Positions 37,589-46,993 of a DNA stretch of 64,000 nt are shown here, piece after piece. The stretch's first letter is position 1; each line of letters starts with the position of its first letter. A model generated the notes under the pieces. The model had not been told where the DNA came from and did not search any database. It worked only from the letters and a program-made list of their open reading frames with translations. The DNA comes from Friedmanniella luteola (GTDB taxonomy: Bacteria > Actinomycetota > Actinomycetes > Propionibacteriales > Propionibacteriaceae), in assembly GCF_900105065.1 (NCBI RefSeq), contig NZ_LT629749.1:1364001-1428000 (forward strand), given 5' to 3'. Position numbers and translations under genes: made by a program.

Positions 37589-38347
37589 TCAGCCTGCCCG
37601 GGCCTGGAGGACGGCGGCCAGCGCCAGCCCGGCCACCGCGACCCCGATCCGCAGCGGGGTCTCCGGGAGCCGGCGGACCAGCGGCGGGCCGAGCGTGGAC
37701 CCGATCACCGCCCCGACGACCAGGGGCGGCACGGCCCACCAGTCGACGGTGCCGGTGACGGCGAAGATCACGGCCGCGGTGGTGTTGGCGGCACCGACGA
37801 CGACGCTGCGCAGGGCGGCCAGCCGGGCCAGCGGGTCCGACAGCACCGCCCCGAAGGTGGCCAGCAGCAGCACGCCGGCGGCGGCGCCGAAGTAGCCGCA
37901 GTAGACGGTCACCGCGCCGACGACGACGAGCACCACCGGGTGCCGCTCGTGCAGCCGGCCGGCGTGCCAGCGGCGCAGCAAGGGGCGCGCCAGCAGCACC
38001 AGCGAGCCGAACGCCACCAGCCACGGCACCACCCGCTCGAACACCCCCGGCGGCAGCCGGAGCAGCAGCAGGGCGCCGGCCGCCCCGCCGACCACGGCCA
38101 GCCCGCCGAAGGTGAGGATGCGCCGGCGCTGGCCCACCAGCTCCGGGCGGGCGGCGGCGACCCCGCCCAGGGTCACCCCCGTCAGCGCCACCGAGTTGGT
38201 GACGTTGGCCGTCAGCGGCGGCACCCCCAGGGCCAGCAGCACGGGGAACGAGACCAGGGAGGCCAGTCCCGCGGCGTACCCGACGATCCCCGAGCCGACG
38301 CCGGCCAGCAGCAGCAGGGCGGCGCGCAGCAGGTCGTCGGAGCTCAC
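37589..38347 (-). CDS. TauE/SafE-family (TSUP) anion transporter
   Basis: 252 aa from GTG 38347. About eight membrane helices in two repeats. The family pattern is GVGSGIVGYAAGLASLVSFPVLLALGVPPLTANVTNSVALTGVTLGG near residues 15-60, repeated as GYFGAAAGVLLLATFGAVLSDPLARLAALRSVVVGAANTTAAVIF near 145-190. TSUP proteins move sulfite, sulfonates or similar anions. No sulfur gene is close. It converges on dnaE2 with an 18-base gap and is divergent from the next small membrane gene. Confidence 0.9.
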   Translation of the reverse strand: MSSDDLLRAALLLLAGVGSGIVGYAAGLASLVSFPVLLALGVPPLTANVTNSVALTGVTLGGVAAARPELVGQRRRILTFGGLAVVGGAAGALLLLRLPPGVFERVVPWLVAFGSLVLLARPLLRRWHAGRLHERHPVVLVVVGAVTVYCGYFGAAAGVLLLATFGAVLSDPLARLAALRSVVVGAANTTAAVIFAVTGTVDWWAVPPLVVGAVIGSTLGPPLVRRLPETPLRIGVAVAGLALAAVLQARAG

Positions 38348-38468
38348 CGGTGGACGCCCTCCTCGGCGGTCGGGCCGACGGCGGTCGGCGGGGCGACGGG
38401 GCCGGCCGCCGGTCCATCCTCGGCCACGACGCGGCCGCCGCCCGTCCGCGGGCGGCAGAGTGGGACAC

Positions 38469-38828
38469 GTGACCGACGTCCTGCTGATCGCCCTGTACGT
38501 CTCCGCGGGGATCGCCGCGGCCTGGGAGGCGCGGCGCAAGGGCTACGACGACCGGCTGTTCCTGGTGGTGGGCCTCGTGCTGGGCCCGGTCGCCCTGCTG
38601 CTGATGCTGCTCCTCCCGCCGCGGGCGCTGCAGGTGGGCACCGTCGTGCGGCCCGCCGCCCCGATCGCCCTCGAGGACGGCCGTCGCCTCCGCCCCTCCC
38701 ACGTGTCCGTGGTGCGCGAGGTCGCGGTGCTCGACGGGGCGGTCCTCTGCCGGATCACCGGACCCGACGCCGCCCCGCACTGGGTCGCCCAGGAGGCCCT
38801 CACCCGGGTCCGCGGCCGCTCGGTCTGA
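38469..38828 (+). CDS. small membrane protein
   Basis: 119 aa from GTG 38469. TM1 about 3-20 (DVLLIALYVSAGIAAAWEA) and TM2 about 31-51 (LFLVVGLVLGPVALLLMLLL). A soluble beta-rich C-terminal part follows: PAAPIALEDGRRLRPSHVSVVREVAVLDGAVLCRITGPDAAPHWVAQEALTRV, which reads as a small strand-rich sensor or anchor domain. No recognised family. About 120 bases separate it from the divergent TSUP gene. Confidence 0.6.
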   Translation: MTDVLLIALYVSAGIAAAWEARRKGYDDRLFLVVGLVLGPVALLLMLLLPPRALQVGTVVRPAAPIALEDGRRLRPSHVSVVREVAVLDGAVLCRITGPDAAPHWVAQEALTRVRGRSV

Positions 38829-38968
38829 ACGTGGCGCAGAAGGGTACTGGTGCTTCTCACGTTCGGCGCCGAGTCGTTCTCGGATGCACGTGGAGCACTT
38901 CTCCCGCCCTGGTCAGGGCCCGGTTGACCACCCTCCCAGGCTGACCCGGCGACACGGGCCCGCGCGGC

Positions 38969-38997
38969 TTGTCACTTCTCGGGAGCTCGACTACGTT
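38969..38997 (+). promoter_or_regulatory. probable promoter of the sugar-binding lipoprotein
   Basis: TTGTCA (38969-38974), 17 bases, then TACGTT (38992-38997), about 86 bases before the ATG. The rest of the 255-base gap from 38829 has no other supported feature. Confidence 0.45.
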
Positions 38998-39083
38998 CCC
39001 CCTGGGACCGGTGCCCCCCGACCGGGGGGCGCGGTCCCGCGCGGTCACGACGGAGCGACCGCGTCCACTGGAGAGGAACCGCG

Positions 39084-40463
39084 GTGAAGAACAGCCACAA
39101 GACCCTGCTCGCTCTCGGTCTGGCCACGAGCCTGGGCCTGATGAGCGCATGCGGTGGGGGTGGGGAGGCCGGCTCGGAGGAGTCGGCGGACACGGGTCCC
39201 GCTTTCACGACCAACGCCACCGGCAACCTGAGCGCCTGGGGCTTCGAGAACGCCGACGAGGTGGGCACCTCCCGCCTCGACTACGCGAAGGAGAAGCTCA
39301 CCGGCGTCACGATCAAGATCGACGCCACGGCCTTCGACGCGCAGAAGTTCACCACCCGCGCCGCCAGCGGTGAGGTGCCCGACGTGGTCCAGATGGACCG
39401 CGGCCTGGTCGCCACCTACGCCGCCCAGGACCTGATCCTGCCGCTGGACAGCTGCTTCTCGGCGCACACGGTCGACGTGAAGTCGCAGTACTACCCGTCC
39501 GTCGTCGACGACGTCAGCTACGACGGCCACGTGTGGGCGGTGCCGCAGTTCTACCAGCCGCCCGCGATCATCCTGAACAAGCGGGTGATGGACGCCGCCG
39601 GGGTGACCGAGGCCGACATCGACACCTCGAAGCCGGACGTGCTGCTGCCGGCGGTGGAGAAGATGTACAAGGCCAACGGCAACAACCCGACGACGATGGG
39701 CTTCGACCCGGTCGCCACCGGGCAGTCGGCGCTGTGGATCCTCGGCCTGGGAGGTCAGCTGATCGACGCCGAGGGCGTGCCGACGCTCGACAACCCGGGG
39801 AACACCAAGGCGCTCGCGTTCCTCAAGCAGCTGCTGGACGCCCAGGGCGGCTACGCGAAGGTGAAGAGCTTCACCGACTCCTTCGACACCTTCGGCGCGA
39901 AGAACCAGTACGTGAAGGACCAGGTCGGCGCGCAGGTCAACGCCCAGTGGTACGTCAACGTGCTCACGCCCTACGTCAAGGACGTCGACATCGCGGCGGT
40001 GCCGTTCAAGGGTGTCGACGGCCAGCCCTTCACCGTGGCCGGCGGCTCGTCGTTCGTGATCCCGAAGGCCGCCAAGAACCCGGACGCCGCCTGCGCCTGG
40101 GCGATCAACCTGACGGCCCAGGACGCGTGGATGGCCGCCGGGGCAGCCCGGGCCAAGACCATCGCCAAGACGCCGGGGGCCATCAACACCGGCCTGTTCA
40201 CCGGGTCGCCGGCCGCCGACGAGGCCATCCGGACCAAGTACGTCAAGACCAGCGACAACCCGGGCTTCAACCAGACGATCTCGACCTACTACGACGTCGT
40301 GGCCACCGGGAAGTCGAACGGCGCCTCGCCGGCGGGCCAGCAGATCAGCACGGAGCTGCAGAACGCCATCACCTCCTCGCTGCTGGGCACCAAGAGCCCC
40401 GAGGAGGCGCTCAAGGACGCCCAGACGGCGGCCATGCGCGCCTACAACCAGGTCGCGGGCTGA
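39084..40463 (+). CDS. ABC transporter sugar-binding lipoprotein
   Basis: 459 aa, ATG with GGAGAGGAACC upstream. Signal peptide MKNSHKTLLALGLATSLGLMSAC with lipobox Cys23. Family-1 extracellular solute-binding fold: ITIKIDATAF-like strand (TGVTIKIDATAFDAQKF), SGEVPDVVQMDRGLVATYAAQDLILPLD, then GHVWAVPQFYQPPAIILNKRVMDAAGV, and late GGSSFVIPKAAKNPDAACAWAINL. It captures a sugar or oligosaccharide at the outer membrane face and passes it to permeases; the two permease genes at 42916-44852 are the likely partners, though they sit on the other strand behind a hydrolase gene. The nearby alpha-mannosidase suggests mannose-containing glycans, by inference. Confidence 0.9.
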   Translation: MKNSHKTLLALGLATSLGLMSACGGGGEAGSEESADTGPAFTTNATGNLSAWGFENADEVGTSRLDYAKEKLTGVTIKIDATAFDAQKFTTRAASGEVPDVVQMDRGLVATYAAQDLILPLDSCFSAHTVDVKSQYYPSVVDDVSYDGHVWAVPQFYQPPAIILNKRVMDAAGVTEADIDTSKPDVLLPAVEKMYKANGNNPTTMGFDPVATGQSALWILGLGGQLIDAEGVPTLDNPGNTKALAFLKQLLDAQGGYAKVKSFTDSFDTFGAKNQYVKDQVGAQVNAQWYVNVLTPYVKDVDIAAVPFKGVDGQPFTVAGGSSFVIPKAAKNPDAACAWAINLTAQDAWMAAGAARAKTIAKTPGAINTGLFTGSPAADEAIRTKYVKTSDNPGFNQTISTYYDVVATGKSNGASPAGQQISTELQNAITSSLLGTKSPEEALKDAQTAAMRAYNQVAG

Positions 40464-40496
40464 CGTACGGCTCCCAGCACGGCACCAGCACGGCGG

Positions 40497-40524
40497 ACGG
40501 CCCCGGACCTCGGTCCGGGGCCGT
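40497..40524 (+). terminator. GC-rich hairpin after the binding-protein gene
   Basis: ACGGCCCCGGACC - TC - GGTCCGGGGCCGT pairs along 13 bases (a realistic loop opens two pairs). No T run follows, as often in high-GC actinobacteria. It could serve both converging genes. Confidence 0.7.
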
Positions 40525-40574
40525 GCGTGCGTCTCGGGCAGCCGGCGCGGGGTTCCCCTGGACGCTGCGCCGGC

Positions 40575-42338
40575 TCAGCGGAGGGCTGGTGACCGACCGC
40601 TGCTGGCCTCCAGCGGCTGGGCCAGCCTCTGCCGGAGCTGCGCCTGCTGGTGCTGGACGCTCTCCACCTCGAACGGATCGGACTCGAACGGCTGCAGGTC
40701 ACCACGGCAGACCGGGTAGCTGGCCGCCACCTCGCCGGTCAGCAGGTAGGTGTCGACGGCCTGCGTGGCGCACGCGGAGCTCCCGTAGGCGGTGTGGCCC
40801 CAGGAGTCGCTGGAGAGCAGGCGGCTGTTGGGCAGCAGCCGAGCACTCGTCACGGCCCCTTGGTAGTTGGTGATGGGGTCCCAGTAGTTGCCGACGACGA
40901 GGACGGGCGCCGCGGTGCGGGTGGTGAAGGGGCCGCGGTAGGCGTCCTCGTCGTTCCCGCGGAAGGCGTCCGCAGCACAGGAGGACCAGTTCCAGGTCAC
41001 CAGGCGCCCGAAGTAGGGGGCGCGCCCGTCCGCCCGCGCCGCGCGGGCGGGGTAGTCGGCCGCCCGGGTGCCCTCGACCGAGTCGGTGCAGCTGACCGCG
41101 GCGAAGGCGTCGAAGTCGTTGTCGTACGGGAACCCGGCACGGGGGTGCTCCCGCAGCGTCTCGGTCTGCCGCCGCACCTCCACCAGCGACTGCACCGCCG
41201 TGCTGCGGGCCGCCGCGGTGCGCTGCTGGGCCGGCGGCTCGGTCAGCAGTTGCAGGGCTGCGAGGGTCTCGATGATGTAGGCGTAGCCGGCCTGGTCGTA
41301 GAGATAGCTGAACAGGTCACCGACCAGGTCGGAGTAGCGATAGGTGAACGTCTCGCCCGTGAACGGGTCGGTCTCGGTCAACGGCGCGGTCTTGAGCCGT
41401 TCGGCGATCACGTCGAGGTTCGCCACCGGGTCCCCCAACGCGAAGCTGCACCGAGCCCCTCCGGCCCGGTCGCACGCGACCAGGATCTTCCGGAGGGCTT
41501 GCCAGGCCCCGTCCGCGGCGAGCAGACGGTCGCCCAGCGGCGCACCGGCGTTCGCGCGGGTGCCGGCCCAGCGTTGCGGGTCGAGCACCCCGTCCACGGC
41601 CAGCGCCCGGAAGCGGTCGGGGAACATGTTGGCGTAGACCTGCCCGAGATAGCTGCCGTAGGACCAGCCGAAGTAGGAGAGCCTGCTGTCGCCGACGCTG
41701 CGGCGCATCAGCTCCATGTCTCGCGCCACCTCGGCCGTGGACATGGACAGGGCCAGCCCCCCGCGGTTGGTGCAGGCCTTGCCGTTGGCCCTGTTGGCTG
41801 CGGTCCAGGCCGCCTCCTCGGCTGGCGTGGTGGGGAAGTAGGCGTCGTAGGCGTCCAGCACGGGCATCTGCTGCCGTGCGCCGTCGAAGCACTCGACGTT
41901 CTGGCTGACCCCGACACCGCGCGGCTCCATGCCCACGATGTCGAACCTGTCGAGGATGTCCGCGGAGTAGACGTAGGGGGCGTTGAGCGCCAGTCCGGCG
42001 GCCGATCCGCCCGGGCCTCCCGGGTTGACGAACAGGCTCCCGATGCGCCGCTGCGGGTCGCGGGCTCTGACCCGGACGAGGCTCAGCTCGACCTTGGCTC
42101 CGGTGGGCCGGTCGTAGTCGAGCGGGACCTTCACGGCCGCGCAGTCGGCTCCGCCGTAGCAGGACCACCAGTCCAGCGCTGGTGCGGGAACGGCATCCAT
42201 CTTCCGGGCCTCCGCGACCGCCGAGAACGCACCGACGCGGGCCGTCGCGGGGCCCGCCCCTCCCAGTTGCAGCACGGCTCCGGCCAGTGCGGCCGTGGTC
42301 ACGGCGCAGATCATCTTCCTGCCGACTCGTGTGGACAA
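40575..42338 (-). CDS. secreted tripeptidyl-aminopeptidase-like hydrolase
   Basis: 587 aa from TTG 42338, which follows AAGGGGGGCGAC; ATG 42311 is the alternative. A signal peptide covers about residues 1-33. Alpha/beta-hydrolase: RIGSLFVNPGGPGGSAAGLAL near 75, nucleophile Ser in SYFGWSYGSYLGQVYANMFP near 190, Asp in VVGNYWDPITNYQGA near 490, and His in SWGHTAYGSSACATQAVDTYL near 520. Cysteine pairs (WWSCYGGADC) fit an exported protein. The C-terminal TAP-like domain is present. Family members cut tripeptides from extracellular proteins. It lies between the sugar-binding and permease genes, but nothing ties it to sugars. Confidence 0.88.
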   Translation of the reverse strand: MSTRVGRKMICAVTTAALAGAVLQLGGAGPATARVGAFSAVAEARKMDAVPAPALDWWSCYGGADCAAVKVPLDYDRPTGAKVELSLVRVRARDPQRRIGSLFVNPGGPGGSAAGLALNAPYVYSADILDRFDIVGMEPRGVGVSQNVECFDGARQQMPVLDAYDAYFPTTPAEEAAWTAANRANGKACTNRGGLALSMSTAEVARDMELMRRSVGDSRLSYFGWSYGSYLGQVYANMFPDRFRALAVDGVLDPQRWAGTRANAGAPLGDRLLAADGAWQALRKILVACDRAGGARCSFALGDPVANLDVIAERLKTAPLTETDPFTGETFTYRYSDLVGDLFSYLYDQAGYAYIIETLAALQLLTEPPAQQRTAAARSTAVQSLVEVRRQTETLREHPRAGFPYDNDFDAFAAVSCTDSVEGTRAADYPARAARADGRAPYFGRLVTWNWSSCAADAFRGNDEDAYRGPFTTRTAAPVLVVGNYWDPITNYQGAVTSARLLPNSRLLSSDSWGHTAYGSSACATQAVDTYLLTGEVAASYPVCRGDLQPFESDPFEVESVQHQQAQLRQRLAQPLEASSGRSPALR

Positions 42339-42612
42339 GTCGCCCCCCTTGGCTCCTGCGACGCCTCGTCGCGTCGCTCGGTCGACGCTAGTGGGAGGCG
42401 GCGGAGAAACGCCAGGAAAATCCGCGCTGGATCGTTCAACAATGCGAGGGGATGACGTCATGAATAGGTCCGGAATGGCCCCGGGGTGATGCAGGTCTGA
42501 CGCGAATACCGGACATCTCGACGTCCGTGGGCAGCGGACCGGCTCGAGGCGGCCGGGGTGACCTCGGGCGGATCGGGTAGACCTGGGACGACACCACGAC
42601 AGGAGGCAGCAC

Positions 42613-42816
42613 GTGACCGAACCCGAGATGGACGACCCGCGCGCGATGGACGACGAGGAGCTGGCGGAGGTGGACCTGCCGCCGGCGCCCACCGACCCGA
42701 CGCTGGGCGACGAGGCCGTCACCGAGGACGGGTACGCCGAGGGCCGCACCAACGACCCGGACGGCGCGCACCGCGACGAGCCGGCCGGTGAGGACTACGC
42801 GGGCAGCGGCTTCTGA
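42613..42816 (+). CDS. small acidic protein
   Basis: 67 aa from GTG 42613 with CAGGAGGCAGC as ribosome site. It is almost wholly acidic and Pro/Gly-rich (TEPEMDDPRAMDDEELAEVDLPPAP, GDEAVTEDGYAEGRTNDPDG), with no hydrophobic core, so it is probably disordered. Good ribosome site and a downstream terminator support expression. Function unknown. Confidence 0.6.
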   Translation: MTEPEMDDPRAMDDEELAEVDLPPAPTDPTLGDEAVTEDGYAEGRTNDPDGAHRDEPAGEDYAGSGF

Positions 42817-42836
42817 GCGCTGCCGCTCGTGCTGAC

Positions 42837-42867
42837 CGACCGCCCCGTGGGAACCGCGGGGCGGTCG
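42837..42867 (+). terminator. bidirectional hairpin after the small acidic gene
   Basis: CGACCGCCCCG (42837-42847) and CGGGGCGGTCG (42857-42867) pair over 11 bases around a nine-base loop, followed by TCGT. It separates the acidic-protein gene from the leftward permease gene. Confidence 0.78.
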
Positions 42868-42915
42868 TCGTGCCTCCGGGCCGGTGGAGCCCCTAGCGCT
42901 GCTCCGCCGCCGGGC

Positions 42916-43872
42916 TCAGCCCTTGCGCCCCGTCGTGGCGACACCCTCGATGAAGTAGCGCTGGCCGAAGGCGAACAGCACCAGCATCGGCAGGGTCACC
43001 AGCAGCGAGGCGACCATCACGTACTGGTAGTCGCCCTGGCCACCGTTGGTGGGGCTGTACTTCGTCATGGCGTAGGCGATGCCCAGCGGGACGGTGAAGC
43101 CCTCGACACTGCCGGCGTTCAGGTAGATCAGCGCCGCCTGCAGGTTGTTCCAGCTGGACTGGAACTCGAACAGGAAGACGATGATGAACGACGGGATGGC
43201 CAGCGGCATGGCGATCCGGCGGAACAGCCCGAAGTAGCTGGCACCGTCGACGCGGGCGGCCTCGAACAGCTCCCGCGGCAGGCCCAGGAAGAACTGGCGC
43301 TGCAGGAAGATGTAGAAGGCCGAGCCGAACAGGTTGGCCCCCCACAGCGGGACGTTGGTGCCCAGGAACCCGAGGTTCTTCCAGATCAGGTACTGCGGGA
43401 TCAGGGTGACCGCCCCGGGCAGCATCATCGTCGCGAGCACCAGGCCGAAGAGGAAGTTCCGCAGCGGGAACTTGAAGTAGGCGAACCCGAAGGCGACGGC
43501 CGAGCTGGAGAGGGCCACGAACAGCGCGGCGAGCACGGCGATCAGGACGCTGTTGCCCATCCAGCTGAGCAGCGGCAGCTGGTCGAAGACCTCGACGTAG
43601 TTGCCGGGCAGCACGGTGTCGGGGATCAGCTTGTTGTCGAACACCTCGCCGCGCGGCTTGAAGCTCGCCGAGAGCAGCCACACGAAGGGGTAGAGGAACA
43701 GCAGCGAGAAGGCGGTCAGGGCGATCCAGAGCAGGACCTTCCCGACGACCCGCTTCGGGCGGTACCAGCGGTTGGGCGGCCGGCGCTCCGCCACGGACTC
43801 CCCGGCGAGGGCCTGGCCGGCGGCCTGGGCGGCGACCGGCATGGTGCCGGAGGTGGGCTGGGTGGCCGTCAT
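42916..43872 (-). CDS. carbohydrate ABC permease, MalG type
   Basis: 318 aa; ATG 43872 overlaps the stop of the partner permease (ATGA). Six membrane helices after a 40-residue cytoplasmic leader. The EAA loop for ATPase docking is ELFEAARVDGASYFGLFRRIAMPLAIPSFIIVF (about 208-240). FLYPFVWLLSASFKPRGEVF in TM1 and LPQ-like IPQYLIWKNLGFLGTNVPL are typical for CUT1 MalG permeases. It ends FGQRYFIEGVATTGRKG, the usual MalG tail. It forms the membrane channel with the next gene. No ATPase gene is present in the window; a shared MsiK-like ATPase elsewhere is expected. Confidence 0.93.
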   Translation of the reverse strand: MTATQPTSGTMPVAAQAAGQALAGESVAERRPPNRWYRPKRVVGKVLLWIALTAFSLLFLYPFVWLLSASFKPRGEVFDNKLIPDTVLPGNYVEVFDQLPLLSWMGNSVLIAVLAALFVALSSSAVAFGFAYFKFPLRNFLFGLVLATMMLPGAVTLIPQYLIWKNLGFLGTNVPLWGANLFGSAFYIFLQRQFFLGLPRELFEAARVDGASYFGLFRRIAMPLAIPSFIIVFLFEFQSSWNNLQAALIYLNAGSVEGFTVPLGIAYAMTKYSPTNGGQGDYQYVMVASLLVTLPMLVLFAFGQRYFIEGVATTGRKG

Positions 43873-44852
43873 CAGTCCCGGTCTCCCTCGTAGTAGACGA
43901 AGCGGTTGCCGAAGCGCACCTGGACGAGGGTGATCAGCAGGATGATCACGAAGAGCAGCCACGCCATGGCGGCGGCGAACCCGAAGTCGAAGGTGCGGAA
44001 CGCCTGCTGGAAGAGGTAGACGCCGTAGAACAGCGACGACTCCGGTGAGGCGTTGCTCTGGTCGCGCCAGAACAGCAGGAAGGCCTGGTCGAACACCTGC
44101 AGGGCGGCGATCGTCAGCACGATGACGTTGAAGAAGATCGCGCTGGAGATCATCGGCACGGTGATGGTGAAGAACGTGCGCACCGGACCCGCGCCGTCGA
44201 GCGAGGCCACCTCGTACAGCTCGCGCGGCACGTTCTTCAGCGCCGCCAGGAAGATCACCATCGTCCCGCTGACCCCCCACAGCGTCATCAGCACGATCGA
44301 CGGCTTGACCCACGCGGGGTCGATCAGCCACTGCGGCCCTTCGATGCCGAGCGCGGCGAGACCCTGGTTGATCGCCCCGGTGTTGCCGTTCAGCAGCAGG
44401 AAGAACACCGCGGCCGTCGCCACCGACGGCGTCATCTTCGGCAGGTAGTACAGGGTGCGGAAGACTCCGGCACCCCGGCCCACCTTGTTGAGCAGCGCGG
44501 CCAGCAGCAGCGCGAAGCAGATCTCCAGCGGCACCGCCATCACGGCGTAGAACAGCGTGTTCTTGAGCGAGAGGGCGACCTTCGGGTCCTCGATCAGCGC
44601 CTGGTAGTTCGCGAGACCGGCCGGCCGGGTCGTGTTCTTGGCCAGGTTGTAGTAGCTGAAGGAGATGTAGAGGCTGTAGGCCATCGCGCCGAGGGTGAAG
44701 ACCAGGAAGCCGACGATCCAGGGCGCGATGAACAGGTAGCCCGCGACCGCCTCGCGCTTGTTGTACTTGCGGCCCTTCGGGACGCTCGGGTCCCGCGGCG
44801 GGCGGCCCTTGCCCCGGTCGCCGGTGCGCGGCTCGCGGGTGAGGACGGCCAT
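43872..44852 (-). CDS. carbohydrate ABC permease, MalF type
   Basis: 326 aa, ATG start. Six membrane helices: YLFIAPWIVGFLVFTLGAMAYSLYISFSYY first, and the EAA loop NVPRELYEVASLDGAGPVRTFFTITVPMISSAIFF (about 208-242). FGNRFVYYEGD at the end. CUT1 family partner of the MalG-type protein, with which it overlaps. A promoter and a 17-bp palindrome lie about 100 bases upstream (44947-44990), so the two permeases have their own control besides any readthrough from the dehydrogenase gene. Confidence 0.93.
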   Translation of the reverse strand: MAVLTREPRTGDRGKGRPPRDPSVPKGRKYNKREAVAGYLFIAPWIVGFLVFTLGAMAYSLYISFSYYNLAKNTTRPAGLANYQALIEDPKVALSLKNTLFYAVMAVPLEICFALLLAALLNKVGRGAGVFRTLYYLPKMTPSVATAAVFFLLLNGNTGAINQGLAALGIEGPQWLIDPAWVKPSIVLMTLWGVSGTMVIFLAALKNVPRELYEVASLDGAGPVRTFFTITVPMISSAIFFNVIVLTIAALQVFDQAFLLFWRDQSNASPESSLFYGVYLFQQAFRTFDFGFAAAMAWLLFVIILLITLVQVRFGNRFVYYEGDRD

Positions 44853-44946
44853 CAGAGCCCACCCTGGCCGCGTCGCGGCCCCTGCTCACGCCGTCCGGCT
44901 CTGACGCTCGACACCTCGGGCCTCCACCTCTGCGACGGGCGGCATC

Positions 44947-44990
44947 GTCACCGCGACGGTGACTCTAGGTGGTCCCCCAGGGGGAAGCAA
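44947..44990 (-). promoter_or_regulatory. permease promoter with palindromic operator
   Basis: On the minus strand TTGCTT (44990-44985), 17 bases, TAGAGT (44967-44962), then the perfect inverted repeat GTCACCG-TCG-CGGTGAC (44963-44947) overlapping the -10 by two bases. A LacI-type or GntR-type repressor bound there would block transcription of the permease pair. Confidence 0.55.
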
Positions 44991-45049
44991 GGACGGCGCA
45001 GGTGTCGCCGTCAGGAGTGCGGAGGCCCGAGCCGTCGACCTCCGGGCCC

Positions 45050-46180
45050 TCAGGGCGCGGCAGCGGGCAGGCCGACCCGGGCGGCGGCGGAGGGCCAGGA
45101 CTCGAGCACGGCGCGGACCTCGGGACGCCGCTCGTCCGCGACCGCCTGCCCGTGCGCCTGCTCGAGGAGGTCGGCGATCCGCACCCAGCGGCCCTGCTCG
45201 GCCGACGCGGTCGCGGCGTCGACCATGGCGACGCTGAGGACGTTCCGGTGCACCTCCCCCGACGGCGTGCCGCCATGCCGGAGCACCCGGACGAACTCGG
45301 CGAGCGACCCGGCGATCTGCTCCGGGGCGTCCGAGGCGGTGCCCGGGACGGGCGTGCCGTCCGCGCGTTCGGCGAGCGGTGCGCCGTCGCCGTCCCAGAC
45401 CGCGGAGCCCTCGGCGGTGGCCAACCGCCAGTGACCGTTCCAGGACGTCTCCAGTCCGGGGCTGCACCAGGAGCCGTCGAAGGTGAAGCGGGCGCCGTCG
45501 GCGAAGCGGAAGACCGCGGTGGCGGCGGCGTCGCCGGCGTACCAGGACCACGGCGGGTTGGAGGAGGCGCAGAACGCCTCGACGGGCTCGCTGCCCACCA
45601 GGTCGCGGGCGAGGTCGAACTGGTGGATGGCCATGTCGACCAGCAGCGGGTGGGGCATCGCGTCGCGGAAGCCGCCGAAGTGCGGCCCGCGCGCGAACGT
45701 GCAGGTCGCCAGCCCGACGGGTCCGAGCTCGACGAGCTGGGAGCGCAGCCGGTCGAGGTGCCGCCAGTAGCGCCGGGACTGCGACACCATCAGCAGCTGA
45801 CCGGTGAGCTCGGAGACGGCCACCATCGACAGGCACTCGGCGAGGGACTCCGCGAGCGGCTTCTCGCACAGCACGGGCAGGCCGGCCAGCAGCGCCTCGG
45901 TGTTGACGGCGTGGTGCGCGCGCGGCACGGTGACGTCCACGACGGCCTGCGCCCGCGTCGGACCGGCGAGCTCGGCCAGCGCGCGGCCCACCGGCAGGTC
46001 GGGGACCCCGGCCCCCGCCGCGGCCTCCCGGGCGGTCTCGAGGTCGAGGTCGACCAGCCCCACCAGCTCGACGTCCGGGTTGTCCGCGATGGTGGCCAGC
46101 CAGGCCCGGCCCATCCCGCCGGCGCCGACCTGCAGCAGCCGCAGGGGCCCGTCCGCGGGCACCGTCGCAGGCTCAGCCAT
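45050..46180 (-). CDS. Gfo/Idh/MocA-family sugar dehydrogenase
   Basis: 376 aa, ATG 46180 overlapping the end of the ThuA-like gene by eight bases. NAD(P)-binding [28 protein letters not shown] near 17-44; the EKP motif is [13 protein letters not shown] near 105; then [14 protein letters not shown] and [30 protein letters not shown] with the catalytic-site residues (about 170-195). Such enzymes oxidise or reduce sugars and inositols. Together with ThuA and the ABC permeases it forms a sugar-catabolic operon; the exact sugar is unknown. Confidence 0.92.
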   Translation of the reverse strand: MAEPATVPADGPLRLLQVGAGGMGRAWLATIADNPDVELVGLVDLDLETAREAAAGAGVPDLPVGRALAELAGPTRAQAVVDVTVPRAHHAVNTEALLAGLPVLCEKPLAESLAECLSMVAVSELTGQLLMVSQSRRYWRHLDRLRSQLVELGPVGLATCTFARGPHFGGFRDAMPHPLLVDMAIHQFDLARDLVGSEPVEAFCASSNPPWSWYAGDAAATAVFRFADGARFTFDGSWCSPGLETSWNGHWRLATAEGSAVWDGDGAPLAERADGTPVPGTASDAPEQIAGSLAEFVRVLRHGGTPSGEVHRNVLSVAMVDAATASAEQGRWVRIADLLEQAHGQAVADERRPEVRAVLESWPSAAARVGLPAAAP

Positions 46181-46970
46181 CGGCGTCCGCGATCGCGCCC
46201 GGGTAGCCGTGCCCGCGGTAGAAGTCGCCGGTCTCGTAGCGCAGCAGCGTCGGCACGGCGCGCTCGGGACGGACGGTCCGCGCCCAGGTGACGCCGTTGG
46301 CGATCACCCGCCGGACGTCGTGGTGGTGGTAGACGGGGTAGTCCTGGTCGCCGGGGGAGAAGAAGAAGATCCGGCCGTGCCCGCGCCGGAAGGTGCAGCC
46401 GGAGCGGAACACCTCGCCGCCGCTGAACGAGGAGATGAAGACGAGCTCGTCCGGGGTGGGGATGTCGAAGGTCTCGCCGTACATCTCCTGCTGGTCGATG
46501 ACGATCGGGTTCGGCACGCCCTGGGCGATCGGGTGCGTCGGGTCGACGGTCCAGACCAGCTCGCGGTCCTGCTCGCTGCGCCACCGCAGCGTGCAGCTGG
46601 TCCCCATCAGGCGGCCGAAGATCTTGGACCAGTGGCCGGAGTGCAGCACCAGCAGACCCATCCCCGCCAGCACGTGCTGGTGCACCCGGTCGACGACCGC
46701 GTCGGCCACCTCCCCGTGCGCGGCGTGGCCCCACCAGACGAGGACGTCGGTGGTGGCCAGCACCTCCTCGGTCAGCCCGTGCTCGGGCGCGTCCAGGGTG
46801 GTGGTGCGGACCAGCGCCCCGTCCCCGAGGTGCTCCCGGATGCCGTCGGCGATGGTGGCGTGCATGCCGTCGGGGTAGAGGGCGGCGACGTGCGGTTCGA
46901 CCTGCTCGTGGCGGTTCTCCCCCCAGACCAGGACCTGCAGGGCGGGGGCGGGGGTGGTGGGGGTGCTCAT
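46173..46970 (-). CDS. ThuA-like (trehalose utilisation family) protein
   Basis: 265 aa from ATG 46970. ThuA domain: [13 protein letters not shown]...[85 protein letters not shown], and late [45 protein letters not shown]. The class-I-amidotransferase-like fold here is used on sugars: ThuA proteins are linked to disaccharide 3-keto derivatives and work with Gfo/Idh/MocA partners such as ThuB. The next gene is such a partner. First gene of the leftward operon; tandem 19-bp repeats lie just upstream. Confidence 0.9.
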   Translation of the reverse strand: MSTPTTPAPALQVLVWGENRHEQVEPHVAALYPDGMHATIADGIREHLGDGALVRTTTLDAPEHGLTEEVLATTDVLVWWGHAAHGEVADAVVDRVHQHVLAGMGLLVLHSGHWSKIFGRLMGTSCTLRWRSEQDRELVWTVDPTHPIAQGVPNPIVIDQQEMYGETFDIPTPDELVFISSFSGGEVFRSGCTFRRGHGRIFFFSPGDQDYPVYHHHDVRRVIANGVTWARTVRPERAVPTLLRYETGDFYRGHGYPGAIADADG

Positions 46971-46993
46971 GGCGCATCGAGTCTTCGGGTCGC

